DNA from: Gemmatimonadota bacterium | GTDB lineage: Bacteria; Gemmatimonadota; Gemmatimonadetes; Longimicrobiales; Gaopeijiaceae | DNA length: 38,521 nt | Direction of reading: 5' to 3' | Assembly: GCA_007125845.1 (NCBI GenBank) | Contig: SLCK01000119.1 | Coordinates: 1 to 38,521 of the forward strand | Part shown: positions 16,419-25,409 of the stretch, one piece after another | How positions within the stretch are numbered: position 1 is the first letter of the stretch | How the letters are laid out: every line of letters starts with the position of its first letter | Program-made: the position numbers and the translations under genes | The notes under the pieces: generated by a model | Database searches by the model: none | Told to the model about the DNA's origin: nothing | The model's input: the letters and a program-made list of their open reading frames with translations, nothing else

Positions 16419-17122
16419 GAAGGATCCTCCTCCGGCAGGACGGTCGGGATCCGGGTACGTTCCTGCTGATAGAGTCGCCTGGCTTCCGGGGCCACCGGAT
16501 GGTTCGGACGATCCACGATCAGCTCCTCGAGGAGGTCCAGTCCCTCCTGCATGAGCTCGTCGCCGGCGAGCATCCAGCGCGCCTGCCTGAACTGGATCTC
16601 GGCCGCCTCGAAGGCTTCCGGGTGCTCCTCGATGAATCGCGCCCGGAGCTCTCCGGCGCGCTCGCCATCTTCCATCTCGGCGAGCAGGGTCGCGAGTGCG
16701 AGGAGCGGCGGCCCGTCTTCCGGACCCGCAACCTCGAGCGCCTCCACGAGGAGCGCGGCCGCGTCGACTCCCCTTCCCTCCTCTCCCAGCCCGACGGCAC
16801 GCACAGCGAGGGCGCCCATCCGGGGATCCACACGTTCCACTACGGCCAGGAGCTGAAGCCAGAGCGTGGCACCCTGACTGGCTCGGCGGCTGGCGTGCAC
16901 CCGAATCGCTTCCATGCCCCTGGCCCGGTCCCCCTCAGGTCCGACGAGACGTTCGAGCTCGTCGATGGCGAGCAGGGTGTCGGGGACGGACTCGAGACTC
17001 GCTGGCGCGGTCGAGGGGACCGGTTCGGACGCGCCCAGCGGAGCCGCGCCCAGTCCGATCAGGACGAGGGCCGCCCAGGCCATCTCTCGCATGCGAAGCC
17101 TCGATCGCGTGGACATCATCAT
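16415..17122 (-). CDS. Exported helical-repeat (TPR-like) protein
   Basis: 235 aa. After a basic start and a hydrophobic segment (MAWAALVLIGLGAAPLGA) the protein is almost entirely helical with repeated Ala/Leu/Glu patterns (RRASQGATLWLQLLAVVERVDP, LLALATLLAEMEDGERAGELRARFIEEHPEAFEAAEIQFRQARWM, LDLLEELIVDRPNHPVAPEARRLY) that look like divergent TPR units. It is predicted periplasmic. Three consecutive ATG codons begin the gene; the first overlaps the stop of the DUF4175-type gene (ATGA). Its 3' end overlaps the next gene by 4 nt. Such proteins usually mediate protein contacts; the partner is probably encoded next door. Confidence 0.8.
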   Translation of the reverse strand: MMMSTRSRLRMREMAWAALVLIGLGAAPLGASEPVPSTAPASLESVPDTLLAIDELERLVGPEGDRARGMEAIRVHASRRASQGATLWLQLLAVVERVDPRMGALAVRAVGLGEEGRGVDAAALLVEALEVAGPEDGPPLLALATLLAEMEDGERAGELRARFIEEHPEAFEAAEIQFRQARWMLAGDELMQEGLDLLEELIVDRPNHPVAPEARRLYQQERTRIPTVLPEEDPS

Positions 17123-20100
17123 CCGCCGTCCCGTCCGCGTCGGTTCAATCGGTCGAAGTATTCGAGCACCATCCTGCGCTGACCGGGACTGAGTGCCTCG
17201 AGGTCCTCCGGAGACGGAGGCGCGAAGCGCTCGCTTCTCAGGAGGTCTTCCGGAAGGGCCGGCATCACGCTCCGCTCCACATCGCTCGCAGGCGTACCCT
17301 CTCTCTCTTCCGTGGGCTGCTCCATTCCCAGGGTGCGCCCCCCCGCGAGCAGGCGCTCCAGGAGGCGTTCCTGGCGCTCCATCGTCGTGGCGTCGAGTCG
17401 ACCATCCCCGAGCTCGCGCGATATGCCCGAGCTCTCCCGGGCGAGCTCGTCGAGGTCTTCCCCGTGCTCGCTCGCTCCCGGGCGCTCTCCGAGCTCCCGG
17501 AGAGACTCCGCGATCGATTCCTGGGCCACGGCCATGTCTTCGAGCTGTGCTGAGGCTCCCTCGGAATCCATCTCCTCCGAGAGGGAGCTCGCATCCTCGT
17601 TAAGCATCTCCTGCTGACTGGCCAGGGACTCCATCTCCTCGAGCAGCTCCTCGAGCGACATGCCCTGTTCACTCTGACCCACCTGGTCCAGCGCGGCGAG
17701 GGCCAGAAGGGCCACGTGGTTCATCGCCGCTTGAGCTTCCTCGGCCGCCGATTCCGGGGCGACTCGCCCGTCACTGCGCCCGGAGAGGACGGAAAGCGTC
17801 CGGTCCACGTGGGCCATCGCGCCGTCCACCGCCTCGACCAGAGTCCGTCCGAGATCGGGCACGGGCAGGGTGGCGGCGTTCAGATCCGCGCGAAGGTTGC
17901 GCAGGCCCTCTCGGATAGCGGCTTCCTCGCCCTGGAGCTCGCTGCGCCCGAGCGGGCTGGAGGCCCTCGCCGCATCGCGAACCTCGCCTTGATGGCGCGC
18001 GAGAGAGAGCGCGTCGTGCGCCCCCCTGCGGAGCGCCTCCCGGATCCCGTCCTCCCACCGTTCCTGCCAGTCGAGGCGCGCATCCTCCAGCTTCTGGGCC
18101 GCGTCCTCCAGCTCCTGAGCAGCCTGCTCTCCCTGGCTGCCCGCCTCCTGGGCGTCTCCCGCGGAACCCGCCTCGCCGGCGCTCTCCATCGTCTCCCGAG
18201 CGGCACTCACTTCCTCACCGGCCTCCGCCGCCCTGTCACCCGCTTCCGAGTCCCCCTCCGCGCGGAGACGCTCTCCGAGCTCCTCGAGGCGCTCCGAAAG
18301 TGCCTCCGCGCGGGCCGCGAGGTCGCCCTGCTCAGCGCTCTCGGCCGCCAGCCCGTCCGCACCTTCTCCGCTCTCGCCAGGGACGTCGCTCAGCGCCCTC
18401 TCCTGAAATTGCTCCGCGAGTTGCTCCTGCGCCTCGGCAAGGCTCCTGGCCTCGTCCTCCACTCCTCGGAAGAGGTCCTCCAGCGCCCCTCTCCGCAGTC
18501 GCTCCAGGCTCTCCTCCAGCCGGTCCCTGAGACTCTCCTGCTGCTCGGCAAGCTCCCCGAGAAGCTGTCCCGGATCCTGGCCAAGCTCTTCCCCGGCCTG
18601 AAGCCGTTCCATCAAGTCCCGCAAACGCTCCGCTGCCTCCGGTCCGAGCGCCTCTTCCAGAAGCTCCTCCAGCTCCCGGATCCGGTCCTGCAGGGCGCGG
18701 TCCTGCTCGGCTCCCCCTTCGAGCGCCTCGCGCAGCTCCCCCAGCGTCTCCTGGAGCTCCTCGATCTCGGCGGCCATTTCCGCCTGTTGCTCCACGGCGC
18801 TCCTCAGCTCCTCGGCATCCCTCAGCGCATCCTGAGCCCGTTCCCCGCTCCCTGACCCGACCCGCCGCTCCATCTCCCTCAACCGGCTCCCCTCCCGGGC
18901 AGCTCGCTCCGCGAGAGACCGTACCTCACCCGGAGCGTCCTGAATCCGCTCACGTGCGGCGTCGCGTACGGCCTCCCGCCCGGGCATGGAGATTCGCAGG
19001 TAGGGGGACTCGGAGACCTGCGGCTCCGGGGCGTTGTCCGCCGCTCTCGCCCTCAAGAGGATCTCGTCCCCCGGGCCAAGCTCCCACCCGGAGAGATCCA
19101 GCGTGGGCTCGATCTCGACCTCCCGTCGAGCCCCGGTCTGCACACGGTCGATCATCGGATCCACCGCGCCCACTGCCGCCGTCCGGCCCACCACCTCCAG
19201 CTCGACCCACGCCACTCCGTAGTCGTCACTCGCTTCGATCAGGAGCGGAAGTCGGCGGGAGAGAGGCAGCCCCGAGCGCTCCTCGGGAAGGGAGAGCGAC
19301 ACATCCGGAGGCTGGTCCGGAACGAGCTCCACGTCGAACGGCTGCGGGAGGACCGCTCCGGCCTCGATCCCCTCGGTCGCCCATTCGGCGCGCTGGGATC
19401 TCGGGGGAGCCCAATCGCCAGAGAAGCTCCGCCCACGGACCGCAAAGCGAGCGAGCACGGGTCCCTCAGGGGCTCTCAGGAGGACCGCGTCCCCCGCCCC
19501 CCCGATCTCCCCGGAGAAGTGCAGCCGCGTGCCCTCCGGAACCTCGAACTGACTCGGCGGTCCCCTGAAGCTCTCAGGCGGAAGCCCAGTATGCTCGGGG
19601 AAGGTCGCCTCGACGAGGAGATCGCTCAGAAAGAGCGGTTCGAGGGGCACGAGGCGATGCCGAACGCTGATGGAACCGAACTCGTCCGTCGCCCAGTAGG
19701 TCGTCTCCGCCTCGAGCGCCGGAAGGCTGATGGAGGCGCTCCCAGCTCCGACCGGCAGCGTCCGCGTCTCGGGGACCTCGCCGACCACCCGCCAGTGCAC
19801 CGTGACCGAATCCCGACCGTCCGCCTCGATCTCGACTGCGGGAGGCTCACCCCACGGGAGCTCCGCGTCGCCGGGGCGCAGAACGATCGGTGGAAGCGGC
19901 TCGATGTGGAGATAGGTCGCGGGCCGGGCGAGTCCCGTCCACGCGCTCCACGCGCGCTCAGGAGTGGTGGCGAAGAGAGCGGCCAGGAGGACGACCAGCC
20001 CCCCCAGAGCTCCCAGTCCGAGCCTGAGGAACCGTCCGGACTCCTTTCCGGGACGCCCCGCCAGATCGCCGACGGCCGGTCCGAGTCGCTCGAGGAGCCT

Positions 20101-20484
20101 GCCCTCGCCGGAGCGGGCCAGCGCATCCGAGGTTCCGGGGGGGAGGGAGCGGCCCAGCTCGATCTGGGCCTGAACGGAGCCGTCGGGGAGGCTCGCCGAC
20201 CGTTCCACCTCACCGGTCAGATTCGGCTCGTGCAGCCACGATCGCAGCCGGAGCAGGACCCACGCCAACGTTCCCAGGACCGCCCCTCCGAACGCCGTGG
20301 ACAGCAGCATCGGTACTGGCGTGCCCGCCTCCCATCCGGAAGCTCCCGCGAGGATCCAGGCGAGGGCGAGCACGACGGACAGGCTCAACGCGACCGCAAG
20401 CGCCGCCATCGCCCCCGCTCGACGACGCAGGTGCCTCCGAACACGGGCCACGACGGATTCGAGCGAGTCCGGCCGCGAGGACAT
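17119..20484 (-). CDS. DUF4175-type large coiled-coil membrane protein
   Basis: 1121 aa. Transmembrane helices near 24-48, 57-80 and 150-173 are followed by a beta-rich region (about 180-490; PFDVELVPDQPPDVSLSLPEE, DDYGVAWVELEVVGR) and then some 500 residues of Glu/Ala/Arg/Leu coiled coil with many Gln, ending in a short motif SPGQRRMVLEYFDRLNRR. This architecture matches DUF4175-family proteins. The ATG overlaps the rsmI stop (TGATG), and its own stop overlaps the next start. In other bacteria similar proteins sit near MoxR/DUF58 clusters; none is in this window. The role is unknown; position suggests an envelope scaffold working with the TPR-like and secreted proteins downstream. Confidence 0.85.
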   Translation of the reverse strand: MSSRPDSLESVVARVRRHLRRRAGAMAALAVALSLSVVLALAWILAGASGWEAGTPVPMLLSTAFGGAVLGTLAWVLLRLRSWLHEPNLTGEVERSASLPDGSVQAQIELGRSLPPGTSDALARSGEGRLLERLGPAVGDLAGRPGKESGRFLRLGLGALGGLVVLLAALFATTPERAWSAWTGLARPATYLHIEPLPPIVLRPGDAELPWGEPPAVEIEADGRDSVTVHWRVVGEVPETRTLPVGAGSASISLPALEAETTYWATDEFGSISVRHRLVPLEPLFLSDLLVEATFPEHTGLPPESFRGPPSQFEVPEGTRLHFSGEIGGAGDAVLLRAPEGPVLARFAVRGRSFSGDWAPPRSQRAEWATEGIEAGAVLPQPFDVELVPDQPPDVSLSLPEERSGLPLSRRLPLLIEASDDYGVAWVELEVVGRTAAVGAVDPMIDRVQTGARREVEIEPTLDLSGWELGPGDEILLRARAADNAPEPQVSESPYLRISMPGREAVRDAARERIQDAPGEVRSLAERAAREGSRLREMERRVGSGSGERAQDALRDAEELRSAVEQQAEMAAEIEELQETLGELREALEGGAEQDRALQDRIRELEELLEEALGPEAAERLRDLMERLQAGEELGQDPGQLLGELAEQQESLRDRLEESLERLRRGALEDLFRGVEDEARSLAEAQEQLAEQFQERALSDVPGESGEGADGLAAESAEQGDLAARAEALSERLEELGERLRAEGDSEAGDRAAEAGEEVSAARETMESAGEAGSAGDAQEAGSQGEQAAQELEDAAQKLEDARLDWQERWEDGIREALRRGAHDALSLARHQGEVRDAARASSPLGRSELQGEEAAIREGLRNLRADLNAATLPVPDLGRTLVEAVDGAMAHVDRTLSVLSGRSDGRVAPESAAEEAQAAMNHVALLALAALDQVGQSEQGMSLEELLEEMESLASQQEMLNEDASSLSEEMDSEGASAQLEDMAVAQESIAESLRELGERPGASEHGEDLDELARESSGISRELGDGRLDATTMERQERLLERLLAGGRTLGMEQPTEEREGTPASDVERSVMPALPEDLLRSERFAPPSPEDLEALSPGQRRMVLEYFDRLNRRGRDGG

Positions 20485-21401
20485 CAGGACGACCTCCGCT
20501 GGGAACTTGGAAGAGACCCCTCGCCCGGCTCGTCGGACAACTCCTGCACCAGGGCGTAGGCTCGATTTCTGGGAATGCCGAGGCGCCGTGCGACCTCTTT
20601 CGCCGCTCGGCTCGAGGAGAACCCCTCCGCGAGGAGCGCCTCTGCGAGGGCGCGCCCGGCCTTACGGTCGAGATCCCGCTCCGAGACCCCGGACTCCGCG
20701 GGAGCCAGAACGACCGTCACCTCTCCGGGGGGAGGAGTCCCGGAGTAATAGTCGGAGAGCTCACCAAGGGTTCCGCGGACGAACTCCTCGTGAAGCTTCG
20801 TGAGCTCCCTGGCCACCGCGGCACCGCGCTCCGGTCCGGAGGCCTCCGCGAGCTCCGACAACGCCCGACCGAGCCGGTGGGGCGACTCGAAGAAGACCAC
20901 GGTTTCGGAGGATTCGGTGCATCGGCGGATGAAGTCCGCACGCGCCCGTCCCTTCCGGGGAGCGAATCCGAGGAAGACGAAGGGGAGCGTCGGGAGACCG
21001 GAGCCGACCAGGGCGGCCAGCACAGCGGAGGGTCCCGGAATCGGGACCACCTCGTGCCCGGCATCGAGCGTGCTTCGCACGAGGCGCTCTCCCGGATCGG
21101 AGACGAGGGGCGTACCGGCATCGGAGACGAGGGCCACGGCGGCACCGCGGTCCAGGCGCTCCAGCACCTCCCGTTCCCGCTGTCTCTCGTTGTGTGCGTG
21201 GAGGGAAAGGAGGGGGACGCTCAGCTCCAGGTGGCGGAGAAGCTGTCCCGTGCGGCGAGTATCCTCGGCCAGCACGACATCCACGTCCCCGAGCACGCGG
21301 ACCGCTCGGACCGAAAGGTCGTCCAGGTTCCCGATCGGGGTGCTGACGAGGAAGAGGGAGCCCATGGCAAGAAGGTACGCCGAGGGGCCCGGGAACGACA
21401 T
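20484..21401 (-). CDS. rsmI: 16S rRNA (cytidine-1402 2'-O)-methyltransferase
   Basis: 305 aa. This SAM-dependent tetrapyrrole-methylase-fold enzyme modifies C1402 in the decoding centre of 16S rRNA. Signatures: LVSTPIGNLDDLS, VLAEDTRRTGQLL, VSDAGTPLVSDPGERLV, IPGPSAVLAAL, FLGFAPRKGRARADF and FFESPHRL. The ATG at 21401 has GAGGGG 8 nt upstream; the in-frame ATG at 21365 (MGSLFLVSTP) matches many family N-termini but lacks a ribosome-binding site, so the true start may be either. The C-terminal LGIPRNRAYALVQEL helix is typical. It lies 57 nt downstream of trxA and overlaps the DUF4175-type gene by 1 nt. Confidence 0.94.
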   Translation of the reverse strand: MSFPGPSAYLLAMGSLFLVSTPIGNLDDLSVRAVRVLGDVDVVLAEDTRRTGQLLRHLELSVPLLSLHAHNERQREREVLERLDRGAAVALVSDAGTPLVSDPGERLVRSTLDAGHEVVPIPGPSAVLAALVGSGLPTLPFVFLGFAPRKGRARADFIRRCTESSETVVFFESPHRLGRALSELAEASGPERGAAVARELTKLHEEFVRGTLGELSDYYSGTPPPGEVTVVLAPAESGVSERDLDRKAGRALAEALLAEGFSSSRAAKEVARRLGIPRNRAYALVQELSDEPGEGSLPSSQRRSS

Positions 21402-21458
21402 CCCACGGGCCCCTCGCTCCTGTTTCGCCGCGCCGGCACGCCGACCGGCCACGGCCGC

Positions 21459-21794
21459 TCAGAGATGCTCTTCGATTTTCTTCTCCAGGTGGGGCTTTGG
21501 AACCGCACCCACCACCGTGTCGACGTGCTTGCCGTCCTTGAAGAACAGGATCGACGGAATCGATCGGATCCCGAACCGGCTGGCCGTTCCGGGATTCTCG
21601 TCCACGTCCACCTTGCCCACCACGACCCCGCGGTCGGCATACTCACCCGCGAGCTCCTCCACGATCGGACCGACGATGCGGCACGGGCCGCACCACTCGG
21701 CCCAGAAGTCCACGATCGCCAGCCCCTCCACGTCCTCGATGGTCGAAGTGAAGGTATCGTCCGTAACGGTCACGCTCTTGGTCGCTTCAGCCAT
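21459..21794 (-). CDS. trxA: Thioredoxin
   Basis: 111 aa, normal for thioredoxin 1. The redox-active WCGPC lies about one third in (AIVDFWAEWCGPCRIVGPIVEEL), the conserved cis-Pro is in RSIPSILFF, and the GAVPKPHLEKKIEEHL terminus is typical. It is a cytosolic disulfide reductant. The ATG at 21794 has AGAGGAGA 9-10 nt upstream. The frame remains open upstream to 22019, but that extension is Pro/Arg-rich and overlaps the preceding lipoprotein. 21795-21966 upstream should hold a promoter, but I see none clear enough to mark. Confidence 0.97.
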   Translation of the reverse strand: MAEATKSVTVTDDTFTSTIEDVEGLAIVDFWAEWCGPCRIVGPIVEELAGEYADRGVVVGKVDVDENPGTASRFGIRSIPSILFFKDGKHVDTVVGAVPKPHLEKKIEEHL

Positions 21795-21966
21795 GCTGGA
21801 ATATCTCCTCTCATGTGTCGTTGGGGAGCGGCGATCCCGCCTCGTACCGGCGGCCAAAGCTACTCCCGTCCAATGATCCAACTCCTCAGCGGTGAAGGAA
21901 GTTCCCCCTTCGGGGCAGACGGCGCGCGGATCCAGTCCCGGCGAAGGCTGGCGCTCCGCCCGACGC

Positions 21967-22479
21967 TCACCGGGGATTGGTGATCCGCTCGAGCCCGATT
22001 TCCTCCAGGTACCAGGCACCCCCGGGGCCGAGGACCGTCACGAAGGGCACGTCGACGATTCGTTCTGCCGTCGTCTCGAGGTCCACACCCACGCGGGTCG
22101 TGGGCCGGGTACGTCCGGCCACCGTGGATTCGGAGCGGAGCTGGTACTCTTCGTGCTCCAGGATGATCGCGATCGTGTTCATCCGGAGCTCGATCTCCGA
22201 CCAAGGGACGCACGGATCTCCCAGCCTGATCCAGGAGCCGACCCGCCGGACCGCGCACGTGAGGGTGTTGCCGGTCCGGTCGGCCACCGCTCCGCGAGAC
22301 GTCCCGAAGATCCGTGCCATCGCCTCCAGGTCACCGGCATTCGAAGCCTCGAGAAAGCGGATCACCGAGACGCTCGGCTCCGATCCCGGCTGGCTGCTAG
22401 GGGGCGACGGACTCCCCGAAGTGGCGCACGCGGAGACGGCGAGAATCAGGCCGATCGCGACGACATGGGCTCGAAGCAT
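21967..22479 (-). CDS. Lipoprotein, possible NTF2-like domain
   Basis: 170 aa. The signal MLRAHVVAIGLILAVSAC gives lipidation Cys18, followed by a Ser/Pro-rich tether. The body starts SVIRFLEASNAGDLEAMARIFG, a pattern common in NTF2/SnoaL-like domains, and continues with DLETTAERIVDVPFVTVLGPGGAWYLEEIGLERI; the last segment would be a terminal strand pair. No catalytic residues can be assigned. AGAGG lies 7 nt before the ATG. It follows clpB by 136 bp, in which I find no gene. Function unknown. Confidence 0.75.
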   Translation of the reverse strand: MLRAHVVAIGLILAVSACATSGSPSPPSSQPGSEPSVSVIRFLEASNAGDLEAMARIFGTSRGAVADRTGNTLTCAVRRVGSWIRLGDPCVPWSEIELRMNTIAIILEHEEYQLRSESTVAGRTRPTTRVGVDLETTAERIVDVPFVTVLGPGGAWYLEEIGLERITNPR

Positions 22480-22615
22480 GGATGGACCTCTGCTGCCTCT
22501 GAGCTCGAGGGCGGGAAGCGGGAGACGGTGGGCGGCACAAGACGAACGACCGAACTCCCCGGCCTCCGCGATTGAGGGCTCCGCGGCCCGAAGTTCGAGC
22601 CCGAAGCGCAGGACG

Positions 22616-25222
22616 TCAAGCGGGGACCGGGTCGAACACGAAGCGGACCGGCGATCCCTCGATGCCCGACGCCTCAGCCCGCACCACGGCGCCCTCCTCC
22701 ACGTCATGGTCCAGGAGCTGCAGAGCAAGGGGATTCTGAATCCGGCTCTGGATCACTCGCTTCAGCGGGCGCGCGCCGAAGACCGGATCGTAGCCCTCTC
22801 GCGCGAGGAGGTCCTTCACTTCGTCGTCCAGCTCGAGAGTGACTCCCAGCTCCCCGGCGAGCCGGCGCACCCGCTCCAACTGCAGCTCCACGATCTCCCT
22901 GAGATCCTCGCGCGTCAGCGGCCGGAAGAGAATCACGTCGTCGATGCGGTTGAGAAACTCGGGCCGAAAGTGCTTGTGCAACTCCTTCCGGACCACCTCC
23001 TCCACCCGATCCCACTCCTCGCTTTCGGCGTGCTCCAGGATGAACTGGCTGCCGATGTTCGAGGTCATGATGATGACCGCGTTCCGGAAATCCACGGTCC
23101 GGCCCTGGGAGTCCGTGAGTCGGCCGTCGTCGAGGATCTGCAGGAGAACGTTGAACACCTCCTGGTGCGCCTTTTCGATCTCGTCGAAGAGAACCACGGC
23201 GTGAGGCCTGCGTCGGACCGCCTCCGTGAGCTGGCCGCCTTCCTCGTATCCGACGTATCCCGGGGGCGCCCCGATCAGCCTCGCGACCGCGTGCCTCTCC
23301 ATGTACTCCGACATGTCGATCCGTACCATCGCACGCTCGTCGTCGAAGAGGAACTCGGAGAGCGCTCTGGCCGTCTCGGTCTTCCCCACGCCGGTCGGCC
23401 CCAGAAAGATGAAGGAGCCCACCGGTCGGTCCGGGTCCTGCAGTCCAGCACGCGCCCTGCGCACGGCGTTCGCGACCGCGGTGATCGGCTCCTCCTGTCC
23501 GATGACCCGCTCCCCCAGGAGCTCCTCGAGCCGCACGAGACGGTCGCGCTCCGATTCCAGGAGGCGGGTGACGGGGATCCCGGTCCACTCCCCCACGACC
23601 TCCGCGATGTCGTCCGAACCCACCTCTTCGCGGAGGAACTTTCCCTCGCCCTGCAGCTCGCCAAGGCGTTCTTCGGCCTCCTCCACCTCCTTGAGGGTTC
23701 GGGGGATCTCGCCGTACTGCAACTCCGCAGCGCGCTCGAGATCGCCCGCCCGGGTGGCGCGGTCGGCTTCCGACCGCAGCTCGTCGATCCGTTCCTTGAA
23801 GCCCTGGATCCGCGTGATCGCCTCCTTCTCCGACTGCCACCCCGCCTTCATCCGGGAGCTCTCCTCCCTCAACTCCGCCAGCTCCTGCTCGATGGCCTCC
23901 CGTCGCTCCAGGGCGGACTTGTCTTCTTCCTGAGAGAGCGCTTGCCGCTCGATCTCGAGCTGGGTGATCCGTCGCTCTACCTGGTCGATCTCCTGCGGCA
24001 GGGAGTCGATCTCGATGCGAAGGCGGCTCGCCGCCTCGTCCACGAGGTCGATCGCCTTGTCGGGAAGAAACCGTCCCCCGATGTATCGGTCCGAGAGCCG
24101 GGCGGCCGCGATCAGCGCTTCGTCCCGGATACGCACGCCGTGGTGCACCTCGTAGCGCTCCTTCAAGCCCCTGAGGATCGCCACGGTGTCCTCCACCGAG
24201 GGAGGGGCGACGAACACCGGCTGGAATCGTCGCTCCAGCGCGGGGTCCTTTTCGATGTGCTTCCGGTACTCTTCGAGCGTGGTTGCGCCAACCAGGCGCA
24301 GCTCACCCCTCGCGAGCATCGGCTTGAGCATGTTGCCGGCGTCCACCGCGCCTTCCGCGGCGCCCGCCCCGACGATCGTATGCAGCTCGTCGATGAAGAC
24401 CACGAAACGTCCCTCGGACTCCGTGATCTCTTTCAACACCGCCTTCATCCGGTCCTCGAACTCGCCGCGGTACTTCGCGCCGGCCAGCATCGCGGAGATG
24501 TCGAGCTGGAGGAGCTTCTTGTCGCTCAACGAGGAGGGCACGTCCCCCGCGACGATCCGCTGCGCGAGTCCCTCCACGATCGCGGTCTTCCCCACCCCGG
24601 GCTCGCCGATCAGCACGGGGTTGTTCTTCGTCCTGCGTCCCAGGACCTTGATCACCCGGCGGACTTCGACATCCCTGCCGATCACCGGATCCAGCTTCCC
24701 CTCCCGTGCGAGGGCAGTGAGGTCGCGCGAGAACCGCTCGAGCGCCTGGTACTTGTCTTCGGGATTCTGGTCCGTGACCCGATGCGAGCCCCGGACCTGT
24801 TCGAGCGCCTGGAGGAGGATTGCCCGATCCACCCCCGACTCCTTGAGGACGCGCCCGGCGTCGCCTTTTTCCGCGGCGAGCCCGAGCAGAAGATGCTCGG
24901 CCGACACGTACTGATCGCCAAGAGACTGCGCCTCTTTCTCCGCCGTTTCGAGCGCGGAGCGCAGGTCTCGCGAGACCGTCGGATCGCTCCCCCCTTCGAC
25001 CCTCGCGTAGCTCGCGAGCGCATCGGTCACCCGGTCCCGCAGCAGGGGAATACGAACACCCACCTTCTCCAGGACGGGACGGACGATCCCCTCCTCCTGC
25101 TCCAGCAGGGCCGAAAGCAGATGCACCCCCGCCAGCTCGGGATGCTGCGCCTCCCGTGCGAGCCGGGCGGCGGATTGGAGTGCCTCTCCGGCCTTCACCG
25201 TGAATCTATCTGAGCTCGCCAT
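22616..25222 (-). CDS. clpB: ATP-dependent disaggregase ClpB
   Basis: 868 aa, full length. This Hsp100 hexamer pulls polypeptides from aggregates together with DnaK. It has an N-terminal repeat domain ([11 protein letters not shown]-like start, [13 protein letters not shown]), a first AAA+ with GEPGVGKT near residue 208 and [20 protein letters not shown], a long coiled-coil middle domain about 400-530, and a second AAA+ with GPTGVGKT near 609, [24 protein letters not shown] and DEIEKAH. The terminal [14 protein letters not shown] is intact. The middle domain distinguishes it from ClpA and ClpC. The start ATG follows GAGG closely. An upstream dyad at 25370-25386 may regulate it. Confidence 0.97.
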   Translation of the reverse strand: MASSDRFTVKAGEALQSAARLAREAQHPELAGVHLLSALLEQEEGIVRPVLEKVGVRIPLLRDRVTDALASYARVEGGSDPTVSRDLRSALETAEKEAQSLGDQYVSAEHLLLGLAAEKGDAGRVLKESGVDRAILLQALEQVRGSHRVTDQNPEDKYQALERFSRDLTALAREGKLDPVIGRDVEVRRVIKVLGRRTKNNPVLIGEPGVGKTAIVEGLAQRIVAGDVPSSLSDKKLLQLDISAMLAGAKYRGEFEDRMKAVLKEITESEGRFVVFIDELHTIVGAGAAEGAVDAGNMLKPMLARGELRLVGATTLEEYRKHIEKDPALERRFQPVFVAPPSVEDTVAILRGLKERYEVHHGVRIRDEALIAAARLSDRYIGGRFLPDKAIDLVDEAASRLRIEIDSLPQEIDQVERRITQLEIERQALSQEEDKSALERREAIEQELAELREESSRMKAGWQSEKEAITRIQGFKERIDELRSEADRATRAGDLERAAELQYGEIPRTLKEVEEAEERLGELQGEGKFLREEVGSDDIAEVVGEWTGIPVTRLLESERDRLVRLEELLGERVIGQEEPITAVANAVRRARAGLQDPDRPVGSFIFLGPTGVGKTETARALSEFLFDDERAMVRIDMSEYMERHAVARLIGAPPGYVGYEEGGQLTEAVRRRPHAVVLFDEIEKAHQEVFNVLLQILDDGRLTDSQGRTVDFRNAVIIMTSNIGSQFILEHAESEEWDRVEEVVRKELHKHFRPEFLNRIDDVILFRPLTREDLREIVELQLERVRRLAGELGVTLELDDEVKDLLAREGYDPVFGARPLKRVIQSRIQNPLALQLLDHDVEEGAVVRAEASGIEGSPVRFVFDPVPA

Positions 25223-25369
25223 GGTCCTCGGGTCTCGGGTCTCGGGTCTCGCTGGTCGCCCGTAGAGCGATCGGCGTCGGGGCCGCTGCCGTTCTGACAG
25301 GCTTCGGAGCGGGATCCAGTGGCCGGTCCGCCGGTCCGGCGTATCGGGACGACCGGATCTCCCTCTACC

Positions 25370-25386
25370 CTTGAGATAGACTCAAG
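25370..25386. promoter_or_regulatory. CTTGAG-N5-CTCAAG dyad upstream of clpB
   Basis: A perfect 6-bp inverted repeat (CTTGAG, ATAGA, CTCAAG) centred about 156 nt upstream of the clpB start. The half-sites resemble the HspR HAIR element (CTTGAGT-N7-ACTCAAG), but the spacing is 4 bp shorter. On the clpB strand a weak promoter-like pair, TTGAGG then 17 nt then GATTCT (25413-25385), would put the dyad at the transcription start. Another CTTGAG lies at 25409-25414 across the glgP stop codon. Confidence 0.4.
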
Positions 25387-25409
25387 AATCGGACCAGGCC
25401 GCGCCGACC

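Noticed and set aside
21977-25213. Very long open frame (about 1078 codons) on the plus strand opposite clpB
   Set aside because: Antisense shadow: GC-rich third codon positions suppress stops. The product is Leu/Arg/His-rich without a recognisable domain, and clpB on the other strand is unmistakable.
25370-25386. True HspR HAIR element
   Set aside because: The half-sites fit, but the spacer is 4 bp shorter than the consensus, so it is listed only as a HAIR-like dyad.
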